Positions 12,710-24,850 of a stretch of 64,000 bases of DNA are shown one piece after another. The notes beneath the pieces are model-generated. The model saw only the letters and a program-made list of their open reading frames with translations, was not told the origin of the DNA and did not search any database. The first letter of the stretch is position 1. Every line of letters starts with the position of its first letter. The translations under genes and the position numbers were made by a program. Source of the DNA: Tetragonia tetragonoides (Eukaryota > Streptophyta > Magnoliopsida > Caryophyllales > Aizoaceae); assembly GCA_038025085.1 (NCBI GenBank), contig CM076139.1:48836807-48900806 (forward strand). The letters are read 5' to 3'.

Positions 12710-13421
12710 CTAGATACACACACCCTTTAATAATGGGGATATGTATTAAGATAATATGGCCCCAACACATTCTTTAATAATGGCTTCTTAGATTAGCTGC
12801 ATTGTTCCTCCAATATTGGCACGGTTGGGAGTAATCAGATCTGGCTCCAATTTCTCGTCAAAGATGAGAGCCAACCACATATAGAAGGTGTTCGGAAGAG
12901 CTTTGGCCGGGGGACAAAATGATCATGAAGGGGTCACATGAATATTTATTTATTTTAAATATATAGTTGAAAATACCTATGTCATTGAAAAGATTTTAAA
13001 ATATATTTTCAAATGAGTTCAACATTGATTATGTTTACATAAGTTTTAAATGAGTAAATAAGTAAAATAAATCATAGTTTTTTCTAGATAAAAAAAAAAA
13101 AAGAAAACGGAACCTAAATCGAATTCAGCGGCATCAAAATGTTGTTCCTTCGCTTCTCCCAGGGCACAACTTACTTCCTCATCAACACAAAACCATATGA
13201 AGGTATTTTTATTGCTTGGTTCCTGTCATCTTCATTTCCTAGACTTATCTATAATTAAACCCTTGTTTGTTTTATTTGATTTGAATTGATTTGATTTGAT
13301 GTCTTGTATATCATTATTATTATTTGGGGGTTTCGTTTTGTTTGTCTTTTAGTTTTGATAGCAAAAATGCATAAACGAAATTGATTAAATAAGTTGATCT
13401 AATACAACAACTATTGCTCCA
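12710..13421. other. Non-coding stretch, nothing recognised
   Basis: AT-rich sequence between the SINE and the poly(A) end of LINE A. A short open stretch near 13143-13203 followed by GTATTT could be a stray exon-like fragment, but I cannot link it to any protein. Confidence 0.4.
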
Positions 13422-13532
13422 TTTTTTTTTTTCTTGGTGAGTAAGAAAGGCAAAGCCTCAGCAGAAAGCTAAATAACCAGAAAAAAGAAATCAAACCAAA
13501 CTAAAACTCCTACAAAACAGAACAAAAAAAAA

Positions 13533-14070
13533 CTAGGTATTAGGCACCATCCTTGGGAAAGCAACTCCACGCAAATCTTCATTCAGAACTGAACGGAGCT
13601 CTGCCGGTGGATCAAGGTAGATGACAGTCCTTTCTTGGTGATGAACCCCCATATTAGCTAGCAAGTCTGCAGCTCGATTGGCTTCTCGATAACAATGGCG
13701 AAGTTGAACCTCCCAACCTTCCTTTCTAATAAGCGCTCTGCATTTGTTAATAAGATGAAAAGATGCAGAGTTAAGAGGAGCTGGATCCTCAAGCAACAGG
13801 ACGGAAGACTCAGAATCACAATTGACTTCCACTTTACGAAATCCTTCCTCCCAAGCCAAGCAAAGACCACGCAAGAGTGCTAAGATATCAGCTATGTTTG
13901 AGATGCAAATACCAAATGAACAAGAGTAACCTTTGATGAATCACCCCTCATGGTCCCGAAGAATACCCCCCACCAGCAGCTCATGGGTTTCCCTTGGACG
14001 CTCCATTAGTGTTGAGCATAATCCACCCCACTGGAGATGGTCGCCAAGCAACAAACACTTCCTTGCGTGG
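13533..14070 (-). pseudogene. LINE A RNase H domain and C-terminus (broken)
   Basis: RVT_3-type RNase H that ends ORF2 in this LINE family. Conserved marks are NTNGASKGNP, GGILRDHEG, VNCDSES, RHCYREANRAADLLANMG and the end VAFPRMVPNT. In-frame stops occur after ASKGNP and after RDHEG. The upstream part continues beyond the inserted LTR element at about 16595. The related plus-strand copy at 37200-37737 aligns along its whole length. Confidence 0.85.
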
Positions 14071-14088
14071 ATTCGAGCTTGTAACGAA

Positions 14089-16592
14089 TGAGATCATATA
14101 ATAAGAGCTTTAATCCCGACCTTGTGTGGAAACTCCATGTAATTATCTTTATAGGAGCCAATTTAATGCATAACCACCAAAGAAACTCGATGTAAACAAG
14201 AATGGATGTTCGCTTGCTAGTTCCTTGGTTGTTTTGTTTACTTTGTACACTTGCTCTTGCATCAATCTCCCTTTCTTCAAAAAGAATTGTCCTCAATTCT
14301 TCGTATGTAGTAATCTTCTCCCCAACGTGTATATTCATCAAATTTTCCTTACAAATTTCCAATGAACCCACAAGGTTAAGAGCCTTGCTGCTGTCTTCTT
14401 GATGGACATCTTTCTCTTGTTCTTGATCAAAGCTAGATTCAAGAAGTCCCAACTCCATCTCGGATTTCTCTTGCATGTCATCAATGTAATCAAGATCTTC
14501 AAGGAAATCACCAATATTTTCTGGTTCAATGAATATTTCTTCGCTAAACTCATCAACCACAGTTGGTAGGCTTGAATTATTAACTTGAACAACAATAAGG
14601 GGGTCAATGTTATTGGTCTTTTCTTGTGAATATTCCATAGGAACAATATCTTTAAAGTAATCATCAAGATCTGGTTTTCCTTTGAATGTATCCACAACAA
14701 AGAGCCTATCTTCATTGATGGGTTGATCATTTATTATGCACCCTTTCATGTACTCCAACTTATGATTTCGACGTTGAAGCGCTTGTTGGTATGCTTGTTG
14801 TGCTCGTAGGTGCACTAATTGTTGCTCCCTCTCTTGCCTCTCAATCTTGAGAGCTATCTTGCATACATACTCAAAGGATATGAAAGGAACAAGCTCCACC
14901 TTGTGCCTTAGAGTTGAGTTTAGTCCTTTGATGAATCTTGCAATCTTTAACTCCTCCTTCTCCACGAGATCACACATCATGTGCGCGTTTTTAAACTTTT
15001 GGAGGTAGTCTTGTACACTTGAGGTTTCTTGGCTTAAGGACGTGAGTTTCAAGAATTATGCTTGCTCAAACTCTTTAGGCAAAAATCGGTTCCTTAAATG
15101 TTTCTTGAGTTTGTCCCAAGTCTCAATCTTTGTTTTCCCGTCCTTCTTGCGTCGAGCCTTATAGTTTTTCATACCAAAAAGAAGCATGCTTGGTGAGTTT
15201 ATGCGTGGCTAACTTGCATCTTCGCCGCTCATCATACTCCTTGTATTCAAACACTCACTCCATAGTTCTAAGCCAATCAAGAAAGGCCTCTGGATCGTAG
15301 GAATCGTCATATTCAGGGAGTTCGACTTTCAAGTTCCTATCATCATCATAGGGGTGTCGTGGTTTAGGAGCGTCATTGGTTCTAATCCCACTTGTGTCTT
15401 CAAACTCCTCATCGAAGTCAGGGTAGTTGTGGTTTCTCCAATGAATTCCGCGCATCCTTGTCTCCATGTTCTCCCTATCTTCTTGGTTTCTTCTTTCTAT
15501 AGCAGCCATCCGCTCTTCTTGAGATTTGAAAGACGTCCTAAGATCCTCCATGGTTGTTAACAACTTTGCTAGTTCGTTGGGTTCACCCATAGCTTCGGTT
15601 GTAGGTTTCTTGGGGGTTTCTTTGATGTCTTCTTGAACAAAGGGCGGATCTTGCAAGAATCTTTCTCTAAAGCTCGCTATGGTGTCGTATCTATGCTCAA
15701 GACCGTGTTGTTTAAACTTAAGAAAGCTCAAACCTTTAGCTCTGATACCAAGTTGATATGATTTATTTAGGGATTTTCTGTATTTTGATAAATAAAAACA
15801 ATAAAAGGGATATACCTCTCGAATCAATCAAGGGGTTGGGGTTTTCATTCAAGAATCTCTCAAGAACAAAGACTTGTGCATCACACACAAGGGTTTCAAA
15901 CTGAATCACTCAATTTGAGGGGTAAATACTCACGTATTAATCATTAATCATCAAAGTCTATGTTACAATTTCGTGCTCTCCCCTATTTATAGACAAAGAA
16001 ATCTAAAGATACTAGGAATCCTAAGCCAAGTAGGAAACTAACTATGAAACTGACTACAATTATAAAACGAGCTAACTAACAACTTTCCTAATACCTAATG
16101 GACTCCTAATGCTAATTATATTAAAATATATCTTTCCTAAACAATAAATCACGTTGAAACAAGTAAAAGCAAACTAGGACACAATGACTAAACTAAGTCG
16201 TTGCCTTGGCGCGCAAGGTATATGTTCCGTAACTTGTAACTCGTTTTTGACCATGTTGCGCTTTGAATTAGAGAAAACGCAAAGCATCAATGTTGTAGAT
16301 CTCGATCATATCTTTCCACAGAGATTTGAATCATCACGTTAGATTTTGTATGAGCGAGTTATGACCAAAATACGAACAACTGTCAGAACTGCCAAGATTA
16401 CGAGGTTCTCCATAATGAACTTGATCATATAACAAGAGCTTTAATCCCGACCTTTCATGGAAACTCCATGTAATTATCTTTATAGGAGCCAATTTAATGC
16501 ATAACCACCAAAGAAACTCGATGTAAACAAGAATGGATGTTCGCTTGCTAGTTCCTTGGTTGTTTTATTTACTTTATACACTTGCTCCTGCA
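14089..16592 (-). mobile_element. Gag-only Ty3/gypsy-type LTR element with truncated 3' LTR
   Basis: Minus-strand LTR element inserted in the LINE A RNase H region. 5' LTR 16592-15754 (839 bp) starts TGCAGGAGCAAG, has a TATA-type promoter (TCTATAAATAGGGG near 15990) and ends ATATCA. The primer binding site TGGTATCAGAGC (15750-15739) fits initiator tRNA-Met. A polypurine tract (GAAGAAAGGGAGATTGA, 14278-14262) directly precedes a second copy of the LTR start (14261-14089), which keeps only about 173 bp. Only gag lies between; protease, RT and integrase are absent. This is the layout of a non-autonomous TR-GAG element. No target duplication was found. Confidence 0.75.
14270..15740 (-). pseudogene. 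Retrotransposon gag (Ty3/gypsy-like), frame broken
   Basis: Capsid-like protein of the LTR element. N-terminal part (15827-15255) has a coiled-coil-like region (LLTTMEDLRTSFKSQEERMA) and ends VELPEYDDSYDPEAFLDWL, the entry of the Retrotrans_gag domain. A stop follows LRTME; the domain continues in pieces (HASFWYEKL, NRFLPKEFEQA) and then as an open frame at 15052-14006 (SVQDYLQKFKNAHMMCDLVE, ARFIKGLNSTLRHKVEL). No zinc knuckle is visible. The C-terminal part is acidic and unrecognised. At least three lesions make it non-functional. Confidence 0.8.
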
Positions 16593-16596
16593 TCAG

Positions 16597-18476
16597 AGCT
16601 GCTACCAAACAACTTTCCATCTCGAGCCACAGCCCTATTGATATCATTTGTTCTGTGAAAGATAAAACCAACCTGATCAAGTGGGATACTTGCCTCACTT
16701 TCAAAGCATTTGATGTTGCGCCAACGCCATAACCACCACAAAGTAACAGCAAATGTAATGGGCCAATCCCTACTCACACTTGGATCCCTTCCATCCAGAT
16801 TCTTAACTAGCCATTGACGGAGAGGTAACTGGTTGAGAGAGACCAAGTTGACACCCAACTTTCTCCATAACTGTAGGGCTAAAGGACACCCACGCAGAAT
16901 ATGAGACGTGGTTTCCTCTGCAGCACCACAAATTTTGCATCTCTGATCATCTGTTAGCCCACGCACAAGTCTATTCGCATTACTCATTAGCCTATCATGC
17001 ATGACAAGCCAGAGGAACAACTTAATGCGTTGGGGAATTGGCGCACCCCAAATTACTTTCCAATTAGGGTGGGATTCCACAATATTATCCCCTCTAATTA
17101 GATCAATTGCAGACTTAGTTAAAAAACCCCCTGAGGTATTACCGTTCCAATAGAGAACGTCCGCCTCTTCATCACTAACATGCAAATCAATGTTTTCAAT
17201 TTGAAGGAGAATATCTCGAGGTAGAAGGTCAGCAAACAACTCCCATTTCCACCCCTGATTAACATCCCACATCTCTGCAACTGTTGCATCCTCCAAATCC
17301 AAAGGAATGGCACGAGTGGCATGACGAAGAAGAGGTTCACCAAGGACCCAATTATGGTTCCAAAATACCAACAAGGGTGGTGGTCTAGTGGTCCAAGCTT
17401 ACTCCCAAGTGGTTTGGTAAGGCAAGGTTATGGGTTCAAATCCCCATTCCCCCCATGCCTTGTGTCTGTTGGCTTCTAGGAACTATACTAGCCTCTTGTT
17501 GGTGCTACATTGACGGGGCCAGTGCGTGCGCTGGTTGTTCAGTTAGTCTGATATGTTCGTTGTTGAACACGAGAGTCCGAACATGATGTAGCAGGAGGTG
17601 TCTCGGTCGCCATTCACTTGCACCCCTTTTTGACGAGCAAAAAATTATGGTTCCAAAACATGGTGGATCTCCCACTTCCAACTGCAGCATTAATCCCTTG
17701 ACAGATAAAGCTAGCGTTCTCAGTAATTCCTCTCCAAGTGCTTGATGTATTGGGCTTGACAGAAAACATGTCAATGTCACATCGACCACTGCAGTATTTG
17801 CTACGAAGGACCCGTGACCACAACGACTCTGGTTCAGAGAGTGCTCTCCATCCCAACTTCGTGAGGAAGGCCGCATTCTCTTGTCTCATTGACCGGAGAT
17901 TTAATCCCCCCGCCTCCTTATCTTGCGTAACTTGCTCCCATGCAACGAGGTGAACCTTTCTTTGCTCCGTCGAGCCACCAATAAGAATCTCCTTGCCTTT
18001 CTATAAAGATCATCACAAATAGAACGCGGGAGCTTTGCTGTTTGCATCGTAGAGTAAGGAATTGTACTTAATGCTGATTGGATTAAGGTGGCACGCCCCG
18101 CTTGTGATAAGCATTTGGACTTCCACCCAGCCAATTTCTGTTTGATACGTTCAAGCACATGGTGGTAAGTATTTTTAGTCACTCTCCCAGAGATAAGAGG
18201 CACACCCAAATAATTACCGAGGTCATCTGTTTGCTCCATACCCAGAACATCCAAGATTCCCGTCTTCATATCCTCCTGCGTGTTGGGAGAGAAATATACA
18301 CGAGATTTTGCAGTACTCACTTTTTCCCCAGAAAATTGACAAAAGCGATCCAGACTACTCTGAATGATACGAGCTTGATCAACAGTAGCTTCTGCAAAGA
18401 GCATTAGATCATCCGCAAAGAAGAGGATTGTAATATCAGGCCCATCACTACTTAATTTGATTGGACGCCAAAGACC
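16597..18476 (-). pseudogene. LINE A ORF2: RT C-terminal part and zf-RVT domain (broken, SINE inserted)
   Basis: Continues the LINE A polyprotein between the solo LTR and the gag element. The RT active-site block reads FFADDLMLFAEAT (FADD replaces YxDD, usual in this family), then KSRVYFSPNT, GWKSKCLSQAGRATLIQSAL. After the SINE insertion comes WNHNWVLGEPLLRHATRA and the zf-RVT domain with KICGAAEETTSHILRGC. The FWNHN motif occurs on both sides of the SINE because of the target duplication. Confidence 0.85.
17366..17642 (+). mobile_element. tRNA-derived SINE (family copy 2) with 16-bp target duplication
   Basis: Body of 277 bp with pol III A box (TGGTCTAGTGG, 17381-17391) and B box (GGTTCAAATCC, 17433-17443). 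It ends GACGAGCAAAAA. The flanks 17350-17365 and 17643-17658 are both aattatggttccaaaa, a perfect target duplication. It sits in LINE A, so it is younger than LINE A. Confidence 0.95.
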
Positions 18477-18481
18477 ATACT

Positions 18482-20852
18482 TGTAACACCCTGGATTTTA
18501 CATCTAATAAATAAATAAAAATAGATAAACTCTCGCCGAAAATCGGGCAGAGTTTCCTTTGTAAATAGACACCCCAAGTTATCGAACTTTACAAAATCCT
18601 GCTTAAACAGAATATACAACCAAATATCCAAACTGACAGCGGAAGACTTCTAACCAAATCCAAAGCATCACTGCCACACTCACTCACACAATGAGTGCAA
18701 GGCAAACATTACAACTCTGAACAAACCAAGTATCTGACAATATATTAATTACATTCAAACTAAACAACAATGTATACATCTTCATAGCTCTGAATCCACT
18801 AGTCCATTTAAATCTTCACAATCGATTAACCTGTAAAACATACTCCAATTTACTCCCCCATGTAATCGAATATCGCATAGGTTCATCATAGGCCCACCAC
18901 TGAAGAAAAATGGATGCACATACACGTAGCACAGAAAGCAACCAATCAGCAAAGCTGAGTAACCAAGCATTCTATCGAATAACAAATAAAAGCTTTATAA
19001 TCATAACGTAGGTCACCTATGACCTTAGAAATCACATAGATCCCAAAAATAGTCTCAATTGCATTCTCGGATGCTATTTCATCTATAACTCAATTCTCAA
19101 GAATATGTGCCAATCGCTCTCAGTCACTAGCTCCTAGCCTCGACCATGTGGGAAGTGAACTGGTGATAAACCGCAGAAACAAAATTCATTCTCATAACTC
19201 GGCCATAGGCCCTCATAACTCATAACATAACCCGCAGGCTCTCAAAAGTCCACTCTCGGACCAATTCTCATAACCCAGTAACTATTTCATAAAATACTGC
19301 TCATCACCTAAGAATCATATCTTAGGCTACTCACCCACATATCAAGAGCTAAAGAACTAACAACTTATGAGCCTTAAACCAAGATCGATATCAAACCGTA
19401 TTCATACTCTCATAATCTCATCTCATTTCATATACCCAATTTGGGTCATTAACAATATAGTTTCGCAATAGTGGCACTGGTTCACAAAGAATCATATAGC
19501 TCGGTACAAGTCTAAATCTTACTTAGAGTCTACTAACATAAGCAAACCTATAATCCAACCTTTCCCTTAATCACATCAAACCACCAGTAACACTATTCCA
19601 AATTAAAAAGCAAGCAACCAAGACCAATAGAATCATCTGATTATCTAAGACAAAGTACAAATTACATAACAGAAATCCATATTGTCAAATAGTTAGAGAG
19701 ACAATAAAATTCAGCATTATACCAACACGAATTTCATAAAGCCACTTAAAGACATACATCAACATATCAATAAGAAATCTGAAAATAAAGCCATCACATA
19801 TCATTCTTCACATAAATCACACAATTAACATCCAACTCCAAACCGAATACAAAGTGGTTACCTTTAATCCAATTTTGCAATAATACTCCTTCCAATTCAA
19901 TCACCAAGCAACTATAATCCAACATATATGCATACAAACACAAATATGAATCAAATTCCAAATCAGAAATTAAATCACTAAAATACCCAAATCAATACCC
20001 ATAAAACAGAATTTCTTAAACACCTATTCTGATATTCTTAGTCAGCATAATTAACCTAACCTTAACAATTGAACTTACCAAACCAATAATAAATCAATAA
20101 TACTCGAACAATTAGTACTTTATTCAGAAATCCAAAGTAGAGGAACCTAAAGTGAACTGGACAAAACCACCACAGGTTGGTGGTGGCAGAGAAACAGCAA
20201 AGCAGTATCAAATAAATATTAGGAGGGGTTTCGTGCTTGCCAAGACAGAACAAAGGAGAGAGAATTACCACATTGATGAGGGACAACGGGTGTTCGTCGG
20301 AACAACGGGTGTTCGTCGGATCAACAGCAAAACGCCCTTGATGGGCTCGCCGAAATAACAACGAGAGGAGAAAGAAAAGGGAGAGCTTTTACCACAGTGA
20401 GGAGAGAGAAATATCGGTGAGTCCTCGCCAATTGTGGGTCGCCGGAGCAAGCCAAGGTCGCCGGAGCAAGAGAGGGGGGGGGGGGGGGCGGGATGCGTGA
20501 GAGGCAATGAGAAGTTGTGAGGCCTTTTTTCTTTTTTCTTTTTTTTTTTTTTTTTAATTTTTAAACGTGGTACTGATCTAAGGAGAAGTAGAGTCCTTTC
20601 CCTTTCCCAGTAGAAGAGAGATACTGAGAGAAAGCTAGGGAGGACTTCTAGGTAGTGATAATCACTAGTTCAGTTCACCCAAAACACTTCTTGAACGACA
20701 TAAAACCCATTTTAAGCTGATTTTTATTTTAATTAGATTAAAAATCCGATTTTTTAAAAGATTCTTAAATTCCAAAACTAATACATTTTGCCCCAAAATA
20801 AATAAATGGATAAATTAATTATTCACAAATGAATAATTAATGGGATATTACA
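18482..20852. mobile_element. Probable solo LTR (2.37 kb) inserted in LINE A
   Basis: Begins TGTAACACCCTGG and ends GGGATATTACA, i.e. TG...CA termini with short inverted ends (TGTAAYAYCC). Both sides carry ATACT (18477-18481 and 20853-20857), the 5-bp duplication made by retroviral-type integrases. No protein domain, primer site or second LTR is visible, so I call it a solo LTR, most likely of a Ty3/gypsy element. It contains a run of 15 G (20474-20488) and a short duplication (acgggtgttcgtcgga, twice near 20290). It interrupts the LINE reverse transcriptase. Confidence 0.8.
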
Positions 20853-20857
20853 ATACT

Positions 20858-21950
20858 CCACAGCGTCGTCAATGATGTGAGCCAGGCGCTCCATACTCAT
20901 GACAAAAAGATACGGGGAAAGCGGATCACCTTGTCAAATACCTCTTGTAGTCCCAAAAAACTCGGAAGGAACACCTTCCAAAGAATACTTATTCTTGGCG
21001 ATGACACGCAGCCCATGATGGCCGAAACCAATTTATGTGAAATTCTCATGTTCAGTAAAGTATCACGGATGAAATTCCAACAGAGTCTATCACAGGCCTT
21101 TTCGAGGTGGATTTTAAGAGCCATCCAACCAAACGCACCCTTCTTCCGCCTCATCGAATGGATCACTTCTTGCGCAATAATGATATTATCCGTGATTTGT
21201 CTCCCCGGCACAAAACTAGCTTGAGTGGGAGAGATTACATCAGGAAGAATACCCTTCAAGCGATTAACAATAATTTTGGTTACAATTTTATATGTAACAT
21301 TGCAAAGCGAGATGGGTCGAAAATGATTCACCGCTTGAGGGTTATCCACCTTGGGAATAAGAACAAGAAATGTCTCATTCAGTTCAAAAGGAAAGTCACG
21401 CCCCTCTAGCTAGCACATCTAATGCCGTGTTAATCACATTTCTTCCAACCACTTCCCAGTTGTGTTGATAGAAAAGTGGCTAGAAACCTTATACGCCCCC
21501 ATTGACATTACTGCTCGTTTAACCTCACTACCAGTGAAAGGTCTAGACAGTTTCGCCAACTTCTCATCGCTAGAAGTAGGAAAACGATTCGAAGGCAAAC
21601 CAAGCAGTGGGCCAAGTGGGTCATCATCCTTAAACAGTTCAATATAATACCCTCTTACCATGCTTCGGATCGCGTCCTGGACCTCAATCCAAAGTCCTAT
21701 CTTGTAAGGATTCGATGCGATTGAAACGTCGTTTAAGAACTGTGCTCAAATGAAAATACCTCGTATTACGGTCCCTATCACGAATAGCATCCATCCGAGA
21801 TTTTCGGAACCAAAGAATTTCCTCCTGCTCTAGAGTCTCATCAAGTTCCAATCTCAATTTCGACTCTTGTTTAATGAGAAAACACCTCTCATCATAAGGT
21901 AGAGGCCGTCCATCAACACAACTCATCTTTTACTGGATGCCGTCAATTCT
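20858..21950 (-). pseudogene. LINE A ORF2: reverse transcriptase N-terminal and palm part (broken)
   Basis: RT blocks on the minus strand: NHFRPISLCNVTYKIVTKII, NRLKGILPDVISPTQASFVP and GRQITDNIIIAQEVIHSMRR near 21350-21160, preceded by RNTRYFHLSTVLKRRFNRI and LSRPFTGSEVKRAVMSMG (21926-21500). The palm Asp motif is altered (KIHLEKACDRL). Several frameshifts separate the pieces. Confidence 0.85.
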
Positions 21951-22136
21951 TGCAAGGAGAGTTCTTTTCCGACGAAAAATATTTCCAAACACTTCCTTAT
22001 TCCAACTCACGAGAGAATCAACAAATTCCTTCAAAAAAGGAACCAGGGGAGCATCAACCACCCAGTTGAGCTTGACAAACTCCTCAAATTTCTCATGACA
22101 CAACCAAGCAGCCTGAAAACGAAACAGCTTCGCACA

Positions 22137-22979
22137 CTATTCAAGGGGATAAAATCCAGTAGTACTAATAAGCAGGGGGCAATGGTCTGACTGAATCCTT
22201 GGGAGATGTCGTATAGCAGCATCCTCAAACCGAGATCGCCACTGCACATTAGCAAGACCCCGATCAAGTCTTGCACTTTTAAGCGTTTCAACTGAGTTCC
22301 CTCGACTCCAAGTAAACTGAGGGCCACTGAAACCAAGATCAATGAGTCCCATATTCTCAATCCTGTTATTAAATCTCATTGAACGTCTCGCAGTGCTCTC
22401 ACTCACATGGTCCCGTTCATCCATATTTAGTGTCTCATTAAAATCCCCTGCTAGAAGCCATGGAGTACTACTTGACTGAGCCAACTCTTCTAACGCATCC
22501 CACAATTTGCCTCCGCTCTGTGCTCTCAGGGCTAGCATACACTGCAGAAAACATCCAAGGTTCCACCCACTTTTTGCAATCTCAACAGTTAAGTGTTGAT
22601 TATGCATCATAATAGGAGTGACAGTGACACTTTCAGCTCTCCAAAGGAGCCAAATACCACCTTTAAAACCACCAGTGTCAATCCTAGACTGTGTCGAAAA
22701 ACCCAAGCTGTCACATATTCTTTGTGCATTATCCCCACTAACCTTTGTTTCAAACAAAGCCAACACAGTGGGTTTATTAAATCGGATTAATCTTTTCAAA
22801 GCGACCAAGAATGCTTTACCCGCAGCACCTTGGACATTCCAGGCCATATTTTTAATCGACATACTAAAACCTTCAAATAAAGGATACCCGTCATAAACTT
22901 TCAAAGGAACGTGTGGCAACAAGGAGACGAAATCGTCTCTAAGCTCGTTCATGATCCTGAGCTCCCTTGGGGGGAACAA
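22137..22979 (-). pseudogene. LINE A endonuclease (APE/EEP type)
   Basis: Endonuclease/exonuclease/phosphatase domain that nicks target DNA for LINE insertion. The longest open piece of LINE A ORF2 (280 codons): WNVQGAAGKAFLVALKRLI, LFETKVSG, GGIWLLWR, LLAGDFNETLNMDER, GFSGPQFTWSRGN, ARLDRG and IQSDHCPLLI, which hold the catalytic Glu, Asp/Asn and Asp-His residues. ORF1 overlaps its 5' end. The continuation towards the RT is frameshifted. Confidence 0.85.
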
Positions 22980-24814
22980 CGAGGCTCACTAACATCTCCT
23001 CCACCACCATGTTCACTGGTGAAAAGATTTGCAACTCCAACCAAACCTTGTTCAAAGTTGGGTGGACTACATCCAGAATTGGTCCCTCCTCCAAAACAGT
23101 TAGAGGGAATGAGTGTTCCGGCGGGGAAAAGCTGACGAGAGTGGGAGGTATTTGAGATGGCTTGGAACATGGCATGATTACGTAATGGTGATTTCAACAG
23201 GGAGAGAGCTTTGATAGGATTAGTCTTGGCAACCTCACGCATAGAAGCTAATGACGAGAGTTTTTTGTTCTCCTTCCCTATCTCAAGTCTGGATTTTAAT
23301 TTTTGGGAAATTTGCTTGTTATGGTCATGGTTCTTCTTTTTATGTTGTGTGATTTTTGTGGCTTGGCCCACTACAGGCGAGACGTGAATATTGCTTAGGT
23401 GATCCTCCAAGTTACTTAATTCTGGCTCATGAGTCTCCGTGATATGCTCAACCTCTGCAACAGAATCGCTATCAAGAGTTTCCATATTTCTCTCCGGGTT
23501 AGGGATAGGATCCTCCACAAAAAGTGGATTTTCCTTATCTTCAGGAATTACCTCAATGTTTTGGGGAAAATAATCACTAACTTCCTCATTAACGTAGTTA
23601 GTTTCCAAAATCAAATCATCCTCTTGATTCCCGCTAACATCTTCCTTAACAGGCTCGTTGACTCGCGTAGGAATAGGCACCTCTTGAGAATCACTCGGGT
23701 TTTCTGCTGGGTTATCCAACCCATGATCCGACCCATGACCCGGGTCAAGGATATCGAATTTGGAGCGTGAACTCTTTCGTTGCTTCTGGTTTGCACCAGA
23801 GTTGCTCATCCCATTAGGTTTTGAAGGATTTTCCTTGCGTTGCCCAGTTGTCCGCACTGGTTGATCCTTACTCTGTTTGTCACCTGTAGTCCCCTGCTTT
23901 CCTTGAGGTCGCTTACATGGAGGTTTTTTTGCAAGCATCCACGAGCCATAGGGAATTGATGGGTCCACAGGGCCTAGTTGTCGCGGAGGTTGATTCACCA
24001 CCACGCCCTGGGCCTCCGGTGGCTTAGAGAAGATATCACAGGCATCCGCCATGTGACCAATTTTCCCACATTTGTAACATATCTGGTGCAACCCCTCATA
24101 GGTGATATGCAAAACTTTGTTTCTAAGCTTGAACATAGATAACAGAGGCTTTGAAAGATCAACTTCCACACTAAGTCGGATAAATTATCCTCTCTCTGCC
24201 GAAACTGTTGTTCTATCAATTCCAATAACCTTGCCAATTTTCTAACCAATCTTCTTTACGAAACATTGACCAAAATACTCCACAGGTAAATTGGGAATCC
24301 TTACCCAAGCAGTTAGGGTTTTAATAGGGTCAGAGGTAGGCTCAAAATCATGAGTCAATTTTCTGATGGTAAGATAATTATCATTTATCATCCAAGGAAC
24401 TTGAGTTAGGACAAATTGAAGGTCATCAGCGTAGGAGAATTTTGCAATGTAAAACTCTTCGCCAATATCCACAAGCTTGAGAGCCCCTTTGAGGCTCCAT
24501 TTTGCACTAAGTTTCTTCATGAGTTGAATGTAGCTAATCGTCTTATCAAACATTTTGATGATCAGAGAATTCTTCCATGGCCTTCTCGTCCTTGCTTTTT
24601 CTTCTTTAGAGAGGGTGATTGTTGGACATAATGGATCATCCTCTTGCTCTGCTATATCATCATCAGAAACATCCTCCTCCTCGAAGTTGGGATCTGAGAA
24701 TGGGTTTCTCCATTGGAACCGATGGGGTGAGTGACCAAAGCCACCAGCCACATCTCGAAAGGATGCGTAGGAACCACCGCCTCTACCAGGGATCAGACTA
24801 AGTGGTTGATCCAT
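22949..24814 (-). pseudogene. LINE A ORF1: DUF4283 plus zinc-knuckle RNA-binding protein (two stops)
   Basis: Nucleic-acid-binding ORF1 of plant L1 elements. N-terminal DUF4283 domain (RRPWKNSLIIKMFDKTISY, LVDIGEEFYIAKFSYADDL, WVRIPNLPVEYFGQCFVKKI), then VEVDLSKPLLSMF and the CX2CX4HX4C knuckle CYKCGKIGHMADAC (about 24060). The C-terminal part is low-complexity and acidic. Stops lie near 24230 and 24190, between the two domains. The start is taken at 24814 (MDQPLSLIP). Confidence 0.85.
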
Positions 24815-24850
24815 GATCAGCCTATAGATCACCTAGACAATTTTGTTGAG

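Larger units (their letters stand above)
13422..24850 (-). mobile_element. LINE A: old plant L1-type retrotransposon with three nested insertions
   Basis: Minus-strand non-LTR retrotransposon. In element order: ORF1 (24814-22949), endonuclease (22979-22137), reverse transcriptase (about 21950-17900), zf-RVT (17340-16830), RNase H (14070-13533) and a poly(A) tail seen as the T run at 13423-13435. It is split by a solo LTR (18482-20852), a SINE (17366-17642) and a gag-only LTR element (14089-16592). Reading frames are broken by many stops and frameshifts, so it is dead. It is the same family as the element at 25826-37792. The exact 5' end (about 24850) is uncertain because no target duplication was found. 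Confidence 0.85.
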
